This document shows positions 61,898-64,000 of a DNA stretch of 64,000 nucleotides, one piece after another. The DNA comes from Demequina gelatinilytica (GTDB lineage Bacteria > Actinomycetota > Actinomycetes > Actinomycetales > Demequinaceae). The notes beneath the pieces were generated by a model. It saw nothing but the letters and a program-made list of their open reading frames with translations, was not told the origin of the DNA and did no database searches. Every line of letters begins with the position of its first letter. Within the stretch, counting starts at the first letter, position 1. A program made the position numbers and the translations under genes. The DNA is taken from positions 1-64,000 of the forward strand of contig NZ_BBLV01000017.1 in NCBI RefSeq assembly GCF_000971115.1. The letters are read 5' to 3'.

Positions 61898-61911
61898 TGT
61901 GAACGCGCACA
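61898..61911. promoter_or_regulatory. LacI-like operator half-match upstream of the GH43-like gene
   Basis: TGTGAACGCGCACA has TGTG/CACA arms and a central CG, resembling TGTGAACGTTCACA-type sites of sugar regulators. It differs at two inner positions. It lies just after the candidate -10. Confidence 0.4.
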
Positions 61912-62043
61912 ATTCGCGAACCTCCACCCCTACACAGCCGTAGGGGGCAGATGGGTCCGCGAAAGTGAGCGATCACATCTGCGGTACCGGGTGGCACGCC
62001 ACCCGGGTGCGGGCGGGTGTCGAACGTCAAGGAGGACGTAGGC

Positions 62044-62151
62044 ATGGACGATGCGCGGCGGGCTCCCGTCACGGTCGACCCATGCGCGGCATCAGGCCCG
62101 TCGGGGCAACCCTCAGCCGACGGCGCGGCGCGCGATGGCGCGCGCCCGTAG
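62044..62151 (+). CDS. Possible 35-residue upstream peptide
   Basis: An ATG at 62044 has AAGGAGG (62029-62035) 8 bases before it, one of the best ribosome binding sites in the window. The 35-codon frame ends at TAG 62149-62151, 31 bases before the GH43-like ATG. The product (MDDARRAPVTVDPCAASG...) is polar and of low complexity. Its codons (CCA, TCA, GCA, CAA) differ from those of neighbouring genes, so it may be a regulatory leader frame or no gene at all. Confidence 0.3.
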   Translation: MDDARRAPVTVDPCAASGPSGQPSADGAARDGARP

Positions 62152-62182
62152 CCGTGCATCCCACCTCAGGAGGAGAAGACAG

Positions 62183-64000
62183 ATGACAGCCACCCTCGGG
62201 GAGCGGCGCCGGTTCACGGCGCTGCTCACGACGGCGATGATCGCGGCGCTCGTGATCGCGCTCCAGTATCCGGCCGGGCCGGCACGCGCGGCGGTGACCG
62301 CGACGCTGCTGGCCCAGTACGACTTCTCCGCGAGCGACGGCACCACGGTGCCCGACGCGAGCGGCAACGGCAACGACGCCAGCATCATCGGCTCCGGCGC
62401 GAGCATCGATGGCGATGTGCTCACCCTGCCCGGCGGCGCGAGCGGCAGCGGCGCCGCCTACGTCCAGATGCCGACCGGCATGTTCGACGGTCAGGACACG
62501 GTCACCATCAACACGTGGCTGCGCAACCAGACCGGGACCGGCTACTACGCGGCCATGTTCTTCGGCACCACGGAGACCCTGCCGAGCCAGTACTGGCTCC
62601 TCAACCCCGCGACGCCGAGCGACGGTCGCTTCAAGACCGTCATCACAGGCTCCCTCGACGCGGCCGCGCCGTGGTGGACGGAGGTGGGGATCAGCCCGAC
62701 CGACGCCGCCAAGGGGATCGCGGGGCCCGTGACGGACCCCGGGGCCTGGCAGATGTACACCACGGTCATCACCCCGACGTCGATCACCGGCTACCTCGAC
62801 GGCGAGAAGGTCGGCACGGTGGCGACCACCCGCACCGTGAGCGACTTCGGCACGGACCTGGTCGCGTACATCGGCCGCTCGTCCTACCCCGACATGTTCT
62901 ACGCGGGCGGGGTCCGCGACGTCGCCATCTACACCGAGGCGCTCTCCGACGCCCAGGTCACGGAGCTCTTCGTCGGCGACCTCACCGACGAGGAGGCCGT
63001 CGCGGCCGACCTCGCGGCGCTGACCATCCCGAACCTCGACGACGTGCGCGGCAACATCACGCTCGCGTCCGCCGGGGCGAACGGCTCGTCGATCACCTGG
63101 GAGTCCTCGGACGAGTCCGTCATCACCGCCACCGGCGAGGTGACGCGTCCTGCCACGGGTGCGGACCCCGCGACCGTGACGCTCACCGCGACCGTCACCA
63201 AGGGCGAGGTCGCCGAGGTCAAGGTCCTCGAGGCGACGGTCGCCCCGCTGCCGGCGGATGCCGACTACGAGGGCTACTTCTTCCCGTACTTCGAGGGCGA
63301 GTCCAGCACGGTGGGCGAGGAGATCTACTTCGCGACGAGCGTGGGCGACGACCCGACGAGCTGGAAGGAGCTCAACAACGCGGAGTCGGTGCTCCAGTCG
63401 ACCATGGGCGAGGAGGGCATCCGCGACCCGTTCATCATCCGCTCTCCCGAGGGCGACCGCTTCTACATGCTGTCGACGGACCTCAACATGTTCGACCGCT
63501 ACGGCAGCTACGACTTCGGCACCGCGCAGGAGACGGGCAGCCGTCGCCTCAACGTGTGGGAGTCGGACGACCTGGTGACGTGGAGCGCGCAGCGGTCCAT
63601 CACGGTGTCGAGCGACCTCGCGGGCAACACGTGGGCCCCCGAGGCGTTCTACGACGCCGACGCGGGGGAGTACGTCGTCTACTGGGCATCGAACCTCTAC
63701 GAGACCTCCGACACGACGTCCCGCGACTACACCACCACCTACAACCGCATGATGTACGTCACCACGCGTGACTTCGTGACGTTCACCGCGCCGCAGGTGT
63801 GGGTCGACGTCAAGCGGGGCACGGGTCGCGGCATGATCGACGCGACGGTGGTCGAGGACGGCGGAACCTACTACCGCTTCATCAAGGACGAGGCCACGTT
63901 CGACATCCGCCAGGAGCGCTCGACCGACCTGACCGCGACGGTGTCCGGCACCCTTCCCACGGAGGGCTCCGAGGGCTGGCAGCTGGTCAAGGAGCACATC
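62183..64000 (+). CDS. Secreted LamG/Ig/GH43-like glycoside hydrolase (3' end outside window)
   Basis: The open frame starts at ATG 62183, with AGGAGGAG at 62168-62175, and runs off the window after 606 codons. A signal peptide covers residues 1-36 (two Arg in ERRR, then hydrophobic core and ARA cleavage site). A LamG/concanavalin-like domain follows to about residue 265 (AQYDFSASDGTTVPDASGNGNDASI, ... YIGRSSYPDMFYAGGVRDVAIYTEALSDAQVTELF). Next is a bacterial Ig-like segment, about 275-350 (ITWESSDESVITATGEVTRP). From about 360 a GH43-like beta-propeller starts: GYFFPYFEGE, GIRDPFIIRSPEGDRFYMLSTDLN, and NTWAPEAFYDADAGEYVVYW. It should attack extracellular arabinan, xylan or related glycans; the substrate is unknown. 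Confidence 0.85.
   Translation, partial: MTATLGERRRFTALLTTAMIAALVIALQYPAGPARAAVTATLLAQYDFSASDGTTVPDASGNGNDASIIGSGASIDGDVLTLPGGASGSGAAYVQMPTGMFDGQDTVTINTWLRNQTGTGYYAAMFFGTTETLPSQYWLLNPATPSDGRFKTVITGSLDAAAPWWTEVGISPTDAAKGIAGPVTDPGAWQMYTTVITPTSITGYLDGEKVGTVATTRTVSDFGTDLVAYIGRSSYPDMFYAGGVRDVAIYTEALSDAQVTELFVGDLTDEEAVAADLAALTIPNLDDVRGNITLASAGANGSSITWESSDESVITATGEVTRPATGADPATVTLTATVTKGEVAEVKVLEATVAPLPADADYEGYFFPYFEGESSTVGEEIYFATSVGDDPTSWKELNNAESVLQSTMGEEGIRDPFIIRSPEGDRFYMLSTDLNMFDRYGSYDFGTAQETGSRRLNVWESDDLVTWSAQRSITVSSDLAGNTWAPEAFYDADAGEYVVYWASNLYETSDTTSRDYTTTYNRMMYVTTRDFVTFTAPQVWVDVKRGTGRGMIDATVVEDGGTYYRFIKDEATFDIRQERSTDLTATVSGTLPTEGSEGWQLVKEHI

Larger units (their letters stand above)
61788..62182 (+). 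other. Long structured leader upstream of the GH43-like gene
   Basis: This is the only gap above 300 bases. It holds TTGACA at 61859 with a weak -10 (AAGGAT, 61883-61888), a LacI-like site at 61898-61911, and several hairpins: CCCCTAC/GTAGGGG (61927-61946), GCAGATG/CATCTGC (61947-61982) and CCGGGTGGC/GCCACCCGG (61987-62006). A 35-codon reading frame with a strong ribosome binding site lies at 62044-62151. It matches no riboswitch I can recognise. Confidence 0.5.

Noticed and set aside
61927..62035. A known riboswitch class in the GH43 leader
   Set aside because: I compared it mentally with c-di-GMP, c-di-AMP and cobalamin patterns; none of the core consensus sequences is present. It was kept only as a structured leader.

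Overview
The window is 64 kb of very GC-rich, densely packed chromosome from an actinobacterium. The evidence is a pupylation cluster (ARC ATPase, Dop, Pup, PafA), an InhA-type enoyl reductase beside FabG, a GlgM/GlgA-type synthase divergent from GlgC, an imuA'-imuB-dnaE2 cassette with a Gram-positive LexA box, and heavy use of GTG starts with ATGA/GTGA overlaps. Gene content and the secreted LamG/Ig/GH43 protein at the right edge suggest Micrococcales (Demequina- or Cellulomonas-like); the genus is inference only.

Layout. 1-2.2 kb: biotin ECF importer (bioY, ecfA, ecfT). 2.3-5 kb: ABC-F ATPase and SURF1, convergent across a hairpin and a dispersed repeat. 4.9-7.9 kb: fabG, fabI, a SixA-type phosphatase and a GH105-like hydrolase. 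8-11.9 kb: serB, glgC, a secreted low-complexity protein and glycogen/maltose-1-phosphate synthase. 11.9-15.8 kb: an ABC ATPase, an Rrf2 regulator with two operator-like palindromes, a TSUP exporter, then NfeD and an SPFH protein. 15.9-19.6 kb: membrane protein, TrmH-type methyltransferase and a GH13 amylase with a LacI-type operator inside its first codons. 19.7-25.6 kb: SOS mutagenesis cassette. 25.5-30.6 kb: small membrane proteins, tRNA-Leu(GAG), a GT-C-like membrane protein, an M20 peptidase, a GNAT protein and two small conserved proteins. 30.6-36.5 kb: aldo/keto reductase, uppP, PAC2 protein, HAD phosphatase, RecB-like nuclease, site-2 protease. 36.5-43 kb: trmI, arc, dop, pup, pafA and an FKBP lipoprotein. 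43-54.2 kb: hisF, a heterodimeric ABC exporter, hisI, trpE, trpC, trpB, trpA, lgt. 54.2-61.7 kb: gltB, gltD, pyk. 61.7-64 kb: a long structured leader and a secreted GH43-like enzyme cut by the window end.

Three features stand out. First, the Pup cluster has no 20S proteasome genes at the usual place between pup and pafA, and the ARC ATPase lacks the C-terminal Gln-Tyr-Leu gate-opening motif; this looks like a pupylation system that works without a proteasome. Second, about eighteen genes carry a TANNNT hexamer ending 6-8 bases before the start codon, the geometry of leaderless transcription; in three places the TAG stop of the upstream gene forms the first half of that hexamer. Third, an Rrf2 regulator lacking cysteine sits next to two tandem 23-bp palindromes and a sulfur-type exporter, suggesting a compact sulfur-responsive circuit.

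Most other genes are ordinary housekeeping. No insertion sequence, prophage, CRISPR array or rRNA was seen.
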